From: Agapanthus africanus | Lineage: Eukaryota; Streptophyta; Magnoliopsida; Asparagales; Amaryllidaceae | DNA: 64,000 nt | NCBI GenBank assembly: GCA_030015575.1 | Contig: JASDDO010000001.1 | Coordinates: 514,471,772 to 514,535,771 of the forward strand | Reading direction: 5' to 3' | In this document: positions 34,404 through 46,799 of the stretch, in pieces | Numbering within the stretch: the first letter of the stretch is position 1 | Layout of the letters: the number at the start of each line of letters is the position of its first letter | Translations under genes and position numbers: made by a program | The notes under the pieces: model-generated | Seen by the model: only the letters and a program-made list of their open reading frames with translations | The model's database searches: none | Told to the model about the DNA's origin: nothing

Positions 34404-34468
34404 GATCTTAGGATCGATCTCTCATAAAAATCAAAACTTTTATCAAAAGAGGGATCGGTCCTAAGATC
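34404..34468. repeat. Inverted repeat with 20-bp arms
   Basis: The left arm 34404-34423 starts GATCTTAGGATC and the right arm 34449-34468 ends GTCCTAAGATC. They pair over 20 bp with two mismatches that would be G-U in RNA, around a 25-bp AT-rich spacer. It begins nine bases right of the solo LTR end. Confidence 0.7.
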
Positions 34469-37400
34469 TTTTGATCCTGTGTATGATGCATCATTGAATT
34501 CAGAGAAAAGCAAACGCTTTTGTTTATAGCGAAAGTTTTTTATTAGGACTTTTCTATCTCCTACTTTTTTCTTTTTTTTTACCTTCTTGATGAAAAGAAT
34601 TGAGGATGACGAGATTTCTTCTTTGTTGAAAGAGATGTACACTTAATATTCTGGCCGCTCTCTCTGTATGTCTCTTTGTGAGTTTATATGTCTCCCTTTT
34701 TTTAGGTCTCCTATTTACAGGGGATGATAAATTAGGTTTTTTTCCTAATATTTCGGGGTTTTTTCATTTTAATTGATTTTTAATTGATTCATATCAATCT
34801 TAGGCATGTGCACACCGTTGGATGTTTGATATCCAATCAATTTTGATTTAATTTGTTAAATTTGTTAGTAACAGAAGATTTTCTTCTAAATAAAGTGCAC
34901 TTGTGAACTGCTTGGATTTGCGCATAGTATTTAAATAGCATTTTGCCAAGTGTGCACGTGAACCTTGCGCTTCTAAAAAGCTTGACACATGCTCGCGTAT
35001 ATTGCATGTTGTGCATGGCTTGCATATGGTATTTTGCCACATGCGCACTTGATACTTGCGCATCAGGCAATAAAGATTGCGCTTCTAAAAGGGTGCGCAC
35101 AATTTCTGCAGGAACATATGGTGAATAGTGTGATACATTATAAGTAGTTTAAGAAAATAGGGCAAGCAATAATTTTTACAATACATAATATTATATACAT
35201 TGTTGACGTTAATTAATATTATATGATGATATCAAGGGATAGATATATTTAAAGCTAAGATATAATAGTATAATATGGTTGAATTATAATTTATATCACT
35301 TAAGATAATAATTGTCATTATCATATGATGCTGTATACATAGCAGGTTGATTTCAATTTAGTATAGTTGTACAAATTTAGCATATTAAGTTTATTTTATT
35401 TATATAAATGTCATTATAACTTAAGATGTAAAATTTGAATTTTATAGATGTTGATAATAAACAAAGTAGATAGTAAGTAAAGCAAGTCAGGTGGGGTTTA
35501 GTTATTTTATAGTAAAAGTAATTAATAGATATTTTACTTGGATACTAATGCTACTATTTATATAAAAATAAGTAAAATATATAGTTAGATTATTGTGTAA
35601 TTGTATTAGTAGATATGGTATATCATTATAAGAATAAATATGTATGAAATGTCAGCTTATGCGATACAGATAAACAGAGCTATAGGTATAATTATACAAG
35701 TAGAGTTAAAGCTTGAGCATATAATAATTTATAATTAAAAGTACATTGTTTTAAAAGTTGTGTGTTTATATGGTGTACATATACTGAAAATAGGTATAAG
35801 AAAATCTCAATCATCAATTAACACATGCAGATATATTAGGCTAATTAGTTTAATTTAGATATTATTTTAATATTAGGGGGTCTTAATTAGGGTAGAACCA
35901 CAAGCATGGCATGAGCGAAGGCATGGTATAAAGAGGACAACTAGAGGAGTAACGATAAGGGGACTTAAAATAAAAGGACGATCTAGGATCTTTTCTTGAC
36001 AACCGAAAGATACCTTAATTAGATCAAGACGAGAGGATGAGTCTTCGTCTCTTTTCGTTCGATTATCTCGTCGTCGTGTTTCAGATCGAAAATGACAGAA
36101 AGAGCAGAGGAGGAGAATTTTTTGGAGTCACGGTGTTCTTTTTTTGTTTTTAGTTATGGTAGAAAAGAAAAGGTTTCTGGGTTGTTTAAAAGCCCTAGGA
36201 TTTTCTTTAAATTTCAAAGCGTCGATAGAATATATCAAATCGGAATATCGAATCTTGGGAATAAAATCTGAAAAAGAATATTGAGATTTGACAACTGTCT
36301 CGATACTTGTTTAAAAAAATAAAATAAAAATAAAACTAAAATATTTGGTTTGTTTTATTAAAAAATATTAGACCTGGAGTTGTAGCCCATTTTTTTTATT
36401 ACGGCAAAAAATAAAAAAAAATGAATATTTATTAAAAAAGTAGAAAAATATTTTTGGTTTATTCTTAACAAAAAATAATAACACTAAAAATCTAAATCTT
36501 AACATTTTTTTGCTGTGGTATCAAAATCAAATTGGATATACATACATAATAATATATAAAATATTTATAAAGTTAAAAAACTATATGATTTGTTAAATAT
36601 CTTATTGATATAAGATCTCATTATTATCTAAAAGTATAGAGAATTGTAGTCATTACATTAATTATCTTTATTTATTTCCATATGAGTTATACTATTCAAT
36701 CTAGATTGTAACATAACATCTATGGAAAGTAACTTCTCTCTGGACATATGTGGATGGAACATTAGATGTGGTCTCTGATATATTTTGAAAATTGCAATCA
36801 GCCCATCACTTATTACTTTGCATATGTTAGTGCATAGAAAATTAGAGACGGCTTAAATGTATTTTGAAAATTTGCAATCAACTCTTTCATTATAATTTAG
36901 CATACGTTCTCATTGATCGGATATGAATCGAATGTAAACGTTACGATATTTATCATGTGATTGTTGGCAGATGCAAATATAGATATAGATAGTTATAAGA
37001 AATGAAAATCTGTATATTATAAATCGACTGCTATATATATATATATATATATTTGAAGTTATATACACTTCTGAAATATATTAAAAGAAGTGAGTTGAAT
37101 TATATAATATGAAAATTAGTAAGAGATGAGTGTATAATAATGTGAAGGTAACCATCGTCTGGAATAGGATAGAGGTCGACAGCGATCAGTGATGATGTTA
37201 GGAACATTTTGTAGAATTTTTTTCCAAATTTCAAATGCAATAGGTAATGATGGCAGGAATTTTCGAATGCAATTTCCCATCCATTGAATAAATACAATAT
37301 GTAGAAATTTGTAAAACAGATACTTTTTTGAATTGTTTTGGAAAAAAAATGAAGAAATTTTCTAAATTGTTTTGAGAGAATTTAGGTCAAACTTGAATTT

Positions 37401-37784
37401 TCCTGCAATAAAATTTAATTAAGATTCTAGTCATCTATGAGTTTTGGGGCAACCCTGGGCCGGTGCAAATATGCAACCATGCAAATATGCAAAGTTGGGT
37501 TGGTCAAGAAATATTTTGCAAGTCAAAGCATTACTTTGGGCAATTCCTATTTTGCCCTTCCCTTTATCCATATTTATTTCTGTATCCATTTCTAATGTCA
37601 AAATGGGAAAAACTTATTTATGGGCTATTTTTAGTAATTATTTATTTTCTATTTTATTTTATTTGGCTAAAATTCTTTTTCCGAAAGGGTAATTAAAAAC
37701 AATAAAGTAAATATTTTTTATCCTTATTTATATTAATGTACGAAAAATATTCCTGATATAATATTCCTACGATTTGACACTAGA
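34469..37784. other. AT-rich intergenic sequence
   Basis: No gene is supported. It contains degenerate GTGCGC-type repeats (34890-35105), an imperfect ~100-bp direct repeat near 36760-36910 (TTTTGAAAATT(T)GCAATCA blocks), a TA array (37031-37052) and a copy of a dispersed repeat (37490-37760). Confidence 0.5.
37490..37760 (+). repeat. Dispersed repeat, copy 1 (copy 2 at 39246-39540)
   Basis: Both copies share GTTGG/GATTAAGAAAT, CAAGTCAAAGCATTA and TTTGCCC with a common downstream layout. Copy 2 begins shortly after a Helitron-like 3' end. Confidence 0.55.
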
Positions 37785-38140
37785 TATTCAAAGGTGTGGA
37801 AAGAGGTGTTGTTATAAGAGAAAAAAATTCACGGAGCTTCGAGGTAAAGGTCAAGATTATCCGGATCATGTCCGTCCTTAACCCAACAGGAAATTGGATG
37901 GAAGAGGAAGTCAAAATACTCGAGAATCCTCGTTCCACCTCGAGGGAACATAAGATAGAAACCCTTTATGGCATTCTAGAAAGACTGAAGCTCTATGGAA
38001 TACAAAGTAAATACTTTAGGTTGTTACAAGAAAAAATGCTCTCTCGTAGAGAGCGCGGCATAGATATAAAAATATTTAGCTTTGGAACGACATCAATGCT
38101 AAATTATTACTTTATATGGAGTTTTCACAATATTTGTTAA
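37785..38140 (+). pseudogene. Coding-like fragment of unknown origin
   Basis: The frame is open from about 37785 to 38140 but has no ATG before the internal Met at IRIMS. The peptide has a normal-looking charged composition (SFEVKVKIIRIM, LNPTGNWMEEE, ETLYGILERLKLYGIQS). Its base composition is richer in GC than the AT-rich DNA around it. I do not recognise the family with confidence. It could be a captured exon, an organelle-derived piece or a gene relic. No intron signals or promoter were seen. Confidence 0.3.
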
Positions 38141-39189
38141 AGTTATTTCTTTTATCTTTCTTAGTAATGGTTTTTCTTTTTCTTTGCAAATTTATTATTT
38201 TTCAAATTCACGAGAATTTTGCATGATTGGGTAAGATGACCAGTTGTTTGTGTAGCATGTAGTTCTTTAAGCAATTGGGTGGATTGATGAAAGAGGAATT
38301 TATTGCATCTTTTCAAAGGTAATAGATCTTACTAAATATCTCAACAAGAAAACATTTTATTTTTATGGGAGAAGAACGTGATTCTTCTTTTCTATGAAAA
38401 AGATGCCCAAAATATAGGTATCACTAAAAAAAATTCTTCTTTGGTTCTACGTAAACAATAGCTTGAATATCTTATTACATAGCACTTACAAGTGTTTATG
38501 ATCCCTTGCAACATGTTTTGGTCATCCTAAAAACTTCCAAAAATATTGGCATTTGCTACCTTTACTGCTATGCTCATTTGATATCTAATTGATATTTTTT
38601 TTAGTTTGCTATTGACTTTTAGCAAAAATTTTATTTTGACATGGTATACGAATATTTTTTTAATAATAAAATTACTAATATTTTTCTATGTATTATTAGT
38701 TAAAATGAGAAATCCTTTTTCTATGATAAAGCAATGAAATATATGTACCAATAGATTGTTAATCTTTAATAATGGGTTGTTGATGAATCTATTACTCAAT
38801 TCTATAAAAAGATAAAAAGGGGAATATCATGTAAGAAATTTTTTTGAAAGTATTATATGAATATCCACAAACGTTTTTAATAGTTTTAACTTAAATCATA
38901 TTAGATTATTTATAATGCAGAGTATAAAGTAAGTAGTTATCTTTATTTTTTTCTAAATTACATTCAATAATTCATTTTTTTAATCAAAAGCTAATAATAT
39001 ACTTATAATTCATACAAAGCTAAATATAAATGATGAATTTATTAATTTAACATAAAAATTAATTTATGAATATTATTTTGAGCTAGAAGAAGCTGGATGT
39101 ATACACTCTTTTTATCTCATATTGCTTACATGTTAAGTTGTAACGATTATGTGTAATGTACAAATTCAACTATAAATATTTTAGATCAT

Positions 39190-39228
39190 CTTTGGTCCTA
39201 CAAGTTACGCGTGAGATCAAAGTCTAGT
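39190..39228 (+). repeat. Helitron-like 3' end, copy 1
   Basis: CTTTGGTC (39190-39197) pairs with GATCAAAG (39215-39222), then one base, then CTAGT (39224-39228) followed by T. A hairpin a few bases before CTRRT with a T after it is the Helitron 3' signature. No matching 5' TC end or helicase gene was identified. Confidence 0.4.
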
Positions 39229-39950
39229 TACTCTAATACAAAATTGGGTTGATTAAGAAATCTTTGTAAGTCAAAGCATTATTTTTATCATTTCCCCTTT
39301 TGCCCCTTTCTTCTATCTAAATATATTTCTATATCACTTCCCCTTCTTCATTTCCAAATGGCTCATGAAGCCCAAAACAAAGAAAAATATATTTGTGACC
39401 TATCTTTTTTTTAATTATTTGATTTTTATTTATTTTATTTCATTAACCTAAAAGGTTATTTCTTAAGAATTTCCCATGATTAAAACTAATCAAGTAAATT
39501 TTTTTTCTTATTTTTCGATTCTAATCTTTGAAAAATGTTCATATGGCCGAGTCTGTATTTGTGAAGTTTAAATGGTAATAACACCAAAACATGGTATCTA
39601 TTTGGTTGTCATAATTGTTCTTGGTATCTACTAACAAATCACAAATTATACAGTGCAATCGTTAAATGCTATTAAGATCTAAATTGTCATATAATATTTC
39701 TTGTAAAAAATATAATTATATGCTCTCTATTTTATTATGCATTGTTTACATGTTAAGTTGCAGCAACTGTGTCTACATGTTTATAGAAAAATAATATTTG
39801 TATCTAAATAACAAAAAGGTAAATAACAATCATATGGTAACTAACAATCATATATCATTTTTTCAAACATAAATGATAACATATTTATAAAAAAATATTT
39901 GTATCTTTTTCTCAAATATAACAAAAAATAACATTCGATATTCGATCATC

Positions 39951-39986
39951 TTTGACACACTCGTTACACGTGGGTCAAAATCCAGT
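39951..39986 (+). repeat. Helitron-like 3' end, copy 2
   Basis: TTTGACAC (39951-39958) pairs with GGGTCAAA (39972-39979), followed by ATCCAGT. Shared flanks GATCATCTTTG and GTTACACGTG/GTTACGCGTG show it is related to copy 1. The terminal CCAGT departs from CTRRT. Confidence 0.35.
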
Positions 39987-40352
39987 AACACTACAAATTA
40001 CACAAGTTGCTTTATTTTAGGATGTGAACTAAAGGAATTTGAGATGCTACAACAGCTATCCCAAAATTATAAATAAAAAAAAGGTGAATTAGTATTACTA
40101 AGCCATTAATCAAACTTTAGTTTACGAGATAGAATGAAAATTAAGGAATCTATTAGCTTGATTTCAAATATTGTAAACCCGTAGATGATAATCAAATAAA
40201 AATTTATAAATTGTTATTATGTATAGATGAAAGATAAAATCAGCATGAGAGTTGTCTACTTCTCTTACTCCTTGGTTGGAATTTAATCAAAATTCTAGTC
40301 TCTATGGTTTTTCTTATTAAGAGTCAAACAATTTTAATATTAAATTATAACC

Positions 40353-40383
<31 letters not shown>

Positions 40384-40443
40384 TTGAAATTCCACCATAC
40401 ATATTATATATATATATATATATATTTTGAAATTCCACCATAC

Positions 40444-40502
<59 letters not shown>

Positions 40503-40532
40503 TTTTTTCTGAAATTCCACCATACATATTAT
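40353..40532. repeat. TA microsatellites separated by three copies of one spacer
   Basis: TA arrays at 40353-40380, 40404-40424 and 40449-40497 alternate with TGAAATTCCACCATACATAT at about 40385, 40428 and 40510. The whole block behaves as a compound repeat. Confidence 0.8.
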
Positions 40533-41039
40533 AAGTTTTCCATAATATTTTCACTTATATGTTCAATCAATACAATGCATAAGTTTGAGTATTCTGCATA
40601 TTCTTACCAATATATGTATTAATTGAAATGTCAGATATTTCAATATTTGTGTCCAGATATTTATAGGTGAACCAGACAATATTCTGATCATTAATCTTAA
40701 TGCAAATTCACTGAAGCCCGGTATGAAGTAATTTTATGATTTACATTTGATCATCATGAATTGTAAAATATTTTGACCCGACAGCATATAGTTTTATTAA
40801 CTTCATGATGAATGCAGAACAAAATTCCATTCTTGTAAGAACCATAATTTCAATTCCTGTAGCAAGTATATATGAACATGTATTCATATCTAACAAGAAA
40901 TTCTACTAAAATTACAAAAATGTTGTTTCATTTCCCAGCATAATCATATTTAGAAAGGAGCTTAATTATTCATTAAGCTGGGGGGGGGGGGGATCCACAT
41001 TGCTCTCTATACAGTATATCTGCTAAATAGATGAAAATT

Positions 41040-44000
41040 TCAATCCGCACGAAGCACAGCAGATTGAGGCCTCAAAGGACCAATCAGCAAGTATGGTGAA
41101 ACTACTATTGACGCCATGAACAACGTAAACTGCAAAAAACCAGAATAGTCAAATAAGTGATAGTAATTTTTCCGATATATTTACCAGAAGTGAAATTGTT
41201 TGAGAATTATAATTAGTAACGAAACGGAGAAATAATTTACCAGAAGCGGAATTGTTAATACACTCCAGATAGGCCACAGAGCATATGACAACCTGAAATT
41301 TAAAAAATAAATAAAAATCATTTGGGCACAAAGTTCCAGAAAAGTCAGACAAAAAAGGAGGGAAAGATTAAGCGGTTTAACTTACAGGCAAAATGAGAGG
41401 AATCCAAGCGCGACCAGAAATGGTGCGGCTGAGGACAGGGCATCCGATTTCTCAAAAGACTTTGGCAGTGATGATATGCTATACGCCTTATATATAACAA
41501 GGCCCAAATTTAGAACCGCGGTCGCTAATCCGAGGTGCAATGAAGTCCTGTATACAGCACAAGGAGCAAAACAAAAAAAGGATGATAAGAAATAATCATG
41601 TATCCATGTGAGATCATACTTCTAAGATTCAGGAATATCAGAGTCCACGAATAGATTTCAGATATAATAATAAGCTTCACTTATAATGATCACCTTAAAT
41701 GAAAACATAAAAAGTAACGATTCTTACAGCAACCACAGCCATCTTCAAGTGTCGAGGGTACGTTTTGACAATTATGCATCATCATCGTACATGTTAAATT
41801 GCATTACGTTTTGACTATTTTTACCAAACAATCTTAATGTTTTCATTATGGCAAGCTCCCTTAAAGCGCTATATTCAACGGTATTTTAGTGAGAAAACTC
41901 ACTTAAAACCAAACTTTAAAGGAGTTTAGTGTAATAAATGAAACTTTAATGAGGTTAGTGAAACTGAAACACAACATAGTGTAAATTAGCTTATTTAAAA
42001 GTGGAATGGCCTCACAATGGAGGAAAAGAATTCATGTAGCGGACACCAAATATATATGGGAGTCTATATGACCAATTAACACAGAGACGCTTTTGTTTTA
42101 GTCGTTTTAATGGCAATTTTGCATGAGCATGCATCTATTAGGTATCGCAGCTATGCACAGGATGCACAAGCTCAGTGATACACACATGCACAGAGGTAAT
42201 CTATTTTCTTTGGGCGCATTTGTTAAGTTCCAAGTTCAACTGTCATAATATTGTTGGCCCACGAGTCAATAGCACAAGTTATCCGGTTAAAAATGCAAGT
42301 TTTTAATACTGTTGTTTATATGCTTTTAATCTATTTTAAGGCTTTAAGCCCCGATGAGTGTGAATATGACACGTTTCACATTTGAAATATAATCCATCAC
42401 TTTAATATTTGAAATAAAATTTAATGAAGAACATGCAAGGGGTCTCTGCACTCCTGTAATCTATACTCCATCTAACAACTTACTACCCACGTTGATAAAT
42501 ACATGTTCATCAAACGAACGCAACTATAACATAGCCGTAAAGCTTGTCGCAGTTGAGCAAGTCGTGCTTCGTCGTGATTTTCCTTTTTCTATTTTTCTTT
42601 TTGCATGGACTATGCATCCCTTATGTTTAACATGTGGAGCTGCTTCCTCCATTGTGCCGTTTCTCGCTAGACTAAGTAAATTCGCGGCATAAAATATTCA
42701 GGGGTTAATTGCACAAGCAAAACCCAGTTTTTAAAGTATAGTAGTTATACCCTCAAGCGATTTATCAGCGCAAACAACCCTTATGTTCTTCAACCAAAAC
42801 CCTAACAAAAACACGCAAATTCTACTCCAAACAACACAAACAGTTCTAGAGTCAAATTAGAGAACCGTCTGAGTTCTTTAGAGTCGAAATTGAGTATTTT
42901 TAAGGGTTATGGTTAATGAGAAGAGGGGGTATTTGCACTAATAAATCGCTTGAGTGTATAAATTCTATGCTAGATAAACTGCAAGGGAGTTTTGTCTGAT
43001 TAACCCAGTAAATTTATCTTATTTGGTATTGGCTCTTCCTCTTGGACCCTAAACAAAAATCCATTTTCAACTTAAACAAAAGGCTTCACAAATCTTTTGA
43101 CAGGGTTAAAAATCTTGAATCGGACAAGAATTTTTCCCTTCCGACAACAAGTCCTATTATCATAACAAGAAACTCTTCTCCATATAGTGATCAATGCAGT
43201 CAATTAAGTAATGCATGTTACAAGTACATGTATCATCTTCGATAATCAATACTGCTTCATGAAAATCCAGGGTGAATTACACTACAAAAATCCATAGCTT
43301 TCTCGGTTTTTCACTATAAACCATAAAGTTTTTTGTTACAGTATAATTTACCCAAAAATCTATGGACAAGTACATGATGCATAAATAAATCAAGAACTAC
43401 TATCAAATCTACAAACAAGTAAAATATTCAGGCAAAAAATTTCTATGAACAACTACCCAATGCAAATTATCACTAAATATATCATCTTATGATCTAGAAC
43501 TAACCATTAAAATCTACAAACAATATATCATCTTGGATAATCAATATTACTTTACGAAAATCTAGGGTGAATTACACTAAAATACCATAGCTGTCGCGGT
43601 TTTTTGTTATAAATCATTAAGTTTTTGTTGCAGTACTGTAACTTACCCAAAAATTTATAGACAAGTACATGGTTCATAAAGAAATAAAAAAAAACGAACT
43701 ACTATCAAATCTACAGACAAGTAAAATATTCAGGAAAAAAATCTATGGACAACTACCCAATGCAAATTATCAGTAAATATATCATCTCATAATCTAGAAC
43801 CAACCATTAAAGATCTAGAAACAAGCAAACACAATGAGGAAAAGAAATCATCAAGAACTTCATTACCTTCTAATTCTTGCATCAGACCACAAGACAGAAA
43901 CCAAGTTGGCCTCCCAATCACCAAAGTAAACGATCACCACCACAGAAACAACCCAGGCCAAATTCTCCAACACCTCATGCCAAGTCTTGGCCTTTTGAAT

Positions 44001-44135
44001 CATAGGCAGAGACAAATCCATTGAAGGACTGGAACAAGCATCATCGTCCTCAAGATCTTCACCGTTTGAAGAATACACCTGGTTGAATCTTTGCCTCATG
44101 AGGCCACCATTAGCAGTTGGGGTGCCCCCTGACAT
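41040..44135 (-). CDS. TMEM128-like four-span membrane protein
   Basis: Four exons on the minus strand: 44135-43867, 41547-41386, 41292-41241 and 41129-41040, all with GT-AG introns and phases that fit exactly (573 nt, 190 residues). The start MSGGTPTANGG is chosen because the preceding in-frame extension is low in content and, as I recall, plant relatives start this way. The N-terminal ~60 residues are polar and acidic. Four hydrophobic spans follow: LENLAWVVSVVVIVYF; TSLHLGLATAVLNLGLVIY; PFLVALGFLSFCLLSYAL; TIPLLFTLFMASIVVSPYLL. The ALWPIWSVLT and LLFTLFMA pattern matches the TMEM128 family, small eukaryotic endomembrane proteins of poorly known function. Intron 1 (2.3 kb) contains a ~295-bp tandem duplication. 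Confidence 0.8.
43231..43820. repeat. Tandem ~295-bp duplication inside intron 1 of the TMEM128-like gene
   Basis: Unit 1 (43231-43525) and unit 2 (43526-43820) share TATCATCTT, GGTGAATTACACTA and GACAAGTACATG blocks in the same order with scattered changes. The motif GGTGAATTACACT also resembles a fragment near 42700 (GGTTAATTGCAC). Confidence 0.75.
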
Positions 44136-44784
44136 GATCAAATTCCACCGGAATTTCTTCACCAGATGAGAAAATCTCAGCAACCCACCTTGAGAAAGAG
44201 ATTTTGAGCAAGACCCAGGTCTCAAAATCTGAGCTTTATTTGATTTTTGGGGAGTTTTTGATTTTATTTTTTTGCTTGTTATAGAAGAGGGGAAGAATTC
44301 TTTCCGTGACATTGTGATTGGAATCGTCGCTTGGGTTTTTAGAAGGAAAGAATTCAAGAGTTTGGGGGTGTTGGTTACCCCTGGTGCGTGTAAGAAAATA
44401 GATTTATATAGTAGGTATTTAAGCATTTAGATTACTCTATACATTAAATATTTAAATTCACATGCCTTGTAGTGTTGTACCTATAAATTACATATGCATG
44501 TATATTTAAGAGACATAAATTCTCTAAAAATCTTAGATGATCCCCCGAATATGTATGGATGAAAGACAACACGATCGCAAATATTAACATATTTAAATCT
44601 ACGTTTGTTTATGTTCGCTCAAAGAAAATAAGCATTTTTTATGAATCTCTCTAGAATATAATACTAATAAGGAATGTAGATGTTTTTTTTAAAAAATTTA
44701 AAAACAATAGGATAACACTCTTGTCATCAGATACAAGAAATATAATATTATTGAATGCAACTAAGTTTTTCTGTGGGGGCCGGT
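44136..44784. other. Upstream region of the TMEM128-like gene
   Basis: AT-rich. No other gene is seen. It should hold the promoter and 5' untranslated region; no core element is certain. Confidence 0.4.
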
Positions 44785-45446
44785 TGTTGGGAGAAAATCG
44801 ATTCACGGAATATACTCAGGACAAACCAAATCACGCAGTAACAATAATCACGCAATTAAGCAACGAAAAATAAATAAATAAGTGCGGAAATAAAATAGAA
44901 AATGCAAATCGAAGAGGCACAAGGATTTGTTGAGGAGGATCACCTACCATATAGCTAGTCCCCGGTAGAGCGGAATCTGCAAACGCCTACTAAATTATTG
45001 AATCAAGTTTACAAAAACGCTGGGAGATTTCTCTCAAATCTCTCTATCAGCTGTCACTCTCTCAATACAATGATCTTTCAAATTAATTCACCTTGGGCTT
45101 GTGAAATTAATTTAACATAGCGGCTGTCGTCCTTTAATAAGCCTCTGTTAAATTAAGGTGGCTTTACCTTTTCTTTTTTTGGTGGATGCATACATAATTG
45201 ATTTAATAATCAATTATATTTATAGGTGAATGGCTTTTTTTTATAGATAATGTGCAATTTAAACTTAAATTAATTTAAATCTTCACAAAATCCAATTAAT
45301 TTATGATATATATATCCATATATATTCATAAGTTTTTAGAGATAACTTCGAATTTAGGTAAAGAGTAGCATAAATCCCTATATCCAATTCCAACTAAGTT
45401 GATTCAAATCCATCATAATTTTAGAAAGATTCTCCACAACATAACA
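44785..45446 (-). repeat. 3' LTR of the deleted copia element
   Basis: 662 bp, TGTTGGGAGAAAATCG to CATAACA. It is clearly diverged from the 650-bp partner at 48134-48783, so this insertion is older than those in the left half of the window. Confidence 0.85.
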
Positions 45447-46740
45447 TTCTTCCACTTGGAAATTTCTTCCGTCTTGATTCCCAACGCTGGTAGACATCAT
45501 ACGATTCCGCTGCTGCTCTCTTCCCATCAAATTTTTATGGAGAGATTCACCAATCTGCAACGGAGATTCAACATATCTTTGTTTATAACCTTGGTAAACA
45601 TATCCGCCGGATTCTTTTCTCCAGCGTCAATTGTTTGCTCCCACTGTTTGCTTGCATCATCACTTGTTGCTTTTTTAGGGATTCGGGCCCTCCCGCATCT
45701 GTGTACAAAACGGAGTCGGGCGCAAGTCTTTCAGGTATCCTTCTTTCTCTCGTAGATCTCCTCATAATTGACACATCTGGTTGCTGAACATGGCCACTAT
45801 CCTGTTCTTGAACCAAATCCTGCACTGCGGCTTCCTCCAAGTTCTAATCACCGCCTGTAGGCACCTGAATTCTTTCTTGAGTTCCGTCCAGCCCGACAAA
45901 CTCACATACTGCATCTTCCTTTGCTTGTTTTTCTTCTTCATGCAAGTGCTGCTCATCAAAGATGACGTTCTGACTTCGTATTACCTTCTTACTTATGTAA
46001 TCCCACAGCCGATATCCGAACCCATTTCCGCCATATCCGATGAAAGCACACTTCCTAAATTTGGAGTCAAGCTTACTCCTTTCCGCTTTATCAACCAAAG
46101 AATACGCAATACAGCCAAACACTTTTAAGTGGGAATAATCAACCGGTTTACCTGACCAATTTTCTTCCGGAATGTCTCCATCAAGCGCACTTACTGGGCT
46201 TCTGTTGATCAAGTACACAGCAATATCAACTGCCGCTACCCATAAGAACTTAAGCACATCCGCATCCAAGGTCATACTCTGCACTGGCTCTAGTATCGTT
46301 CTGTTCATCCTTTTTGCGATGCCATTCTGCTGTGACGTCCCCGGTACCGTCTTCAGCCAATGAATACCCTTCTACGAGCAAAACGTCTCAAACTCCTGTG
46401 TGTTGTATTCCCCTTCATTATCGGACTTGAAGCATTTAACCTTCAACCCCGTTCGGTTCTCCACCTACGCAAACCAGTGTTTGAAGATACCAGACACATC
46501 GGACTTCTTCTTCATCGTATACACCCAGGCTTGAATCGTCGATGAACGTCACGAAATACCGATCCCCACCATAAGACTCCACCGAGTCCGGACCCCATAC
46601 GTCAGTGTATATCATCTCCAGCTTCTTGGTCTTTTTTGCTACGCCTCCAATCTGAAATTTCAGCGTGTTTTGCTTCCCGTAAATGCAGCTCTCGCACAGC
46701 CCCAACTCTACCTTTTTCAGCCCCGAAAGAAGCCCCTTTC
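45447..46740 (-). pseudogene. Copia integrase region fused to the RNase H tail by an internal deletion
   Basis: Minus-strand pieces read GLCESCIYGKQ and TDVWGPDSVESYGGDRYFV (zinc and catalytic core, ~46700-46540), then WVAAVDIAVYLINRSP and HLKVFGCIAYSLV (46250-46090), then the integrase tail RRSTRERRIPER near 45750. The usual entry to RT (DDASKQWEQ) then runs directly into DAGEKNPADMFTKV, the C-terminal end of RNase H, at about 45630-45640. The whole RT-RNase H core is absent. Frameshifts and stops break the rest. Confidence 0.85.
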
Positions 46741-46799
46741 TTGAAGAATTTTCATGTTCTTCTCGCTAAGGTGCCCCAGTTACCTATGCCACAACGAAG

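Larger units (their letters stand above)
38141..41039. other. AT-rich intergenic sequence with Helitron-like ends and TA arrays
   Basis: No gene is supported. It holds two related hairpin-plus-CTAGT type ends (39190-39228 and 39951-39986), a dispersed repeat copy (39246-39540), TA arrays with a repeated spacer (40353-40532) and a 13-base G run (40980-40992). Confidence 0.5.

Noticed and set aside
40980-40992. Run of 13 G as a possible G-quadruplex (also C runs near 53449 and 60691)
   Set aside because: Single homopolymer runs; length may be a sequencing or assembly artefact and there is no spaced G-tract pattern.
44136-44426. N-terminal extension of the TMEM128-like frame
   Set aside because: Open by chance in the upstream region; the family start at MSGGTP fits better and the extension lacks resemblance.
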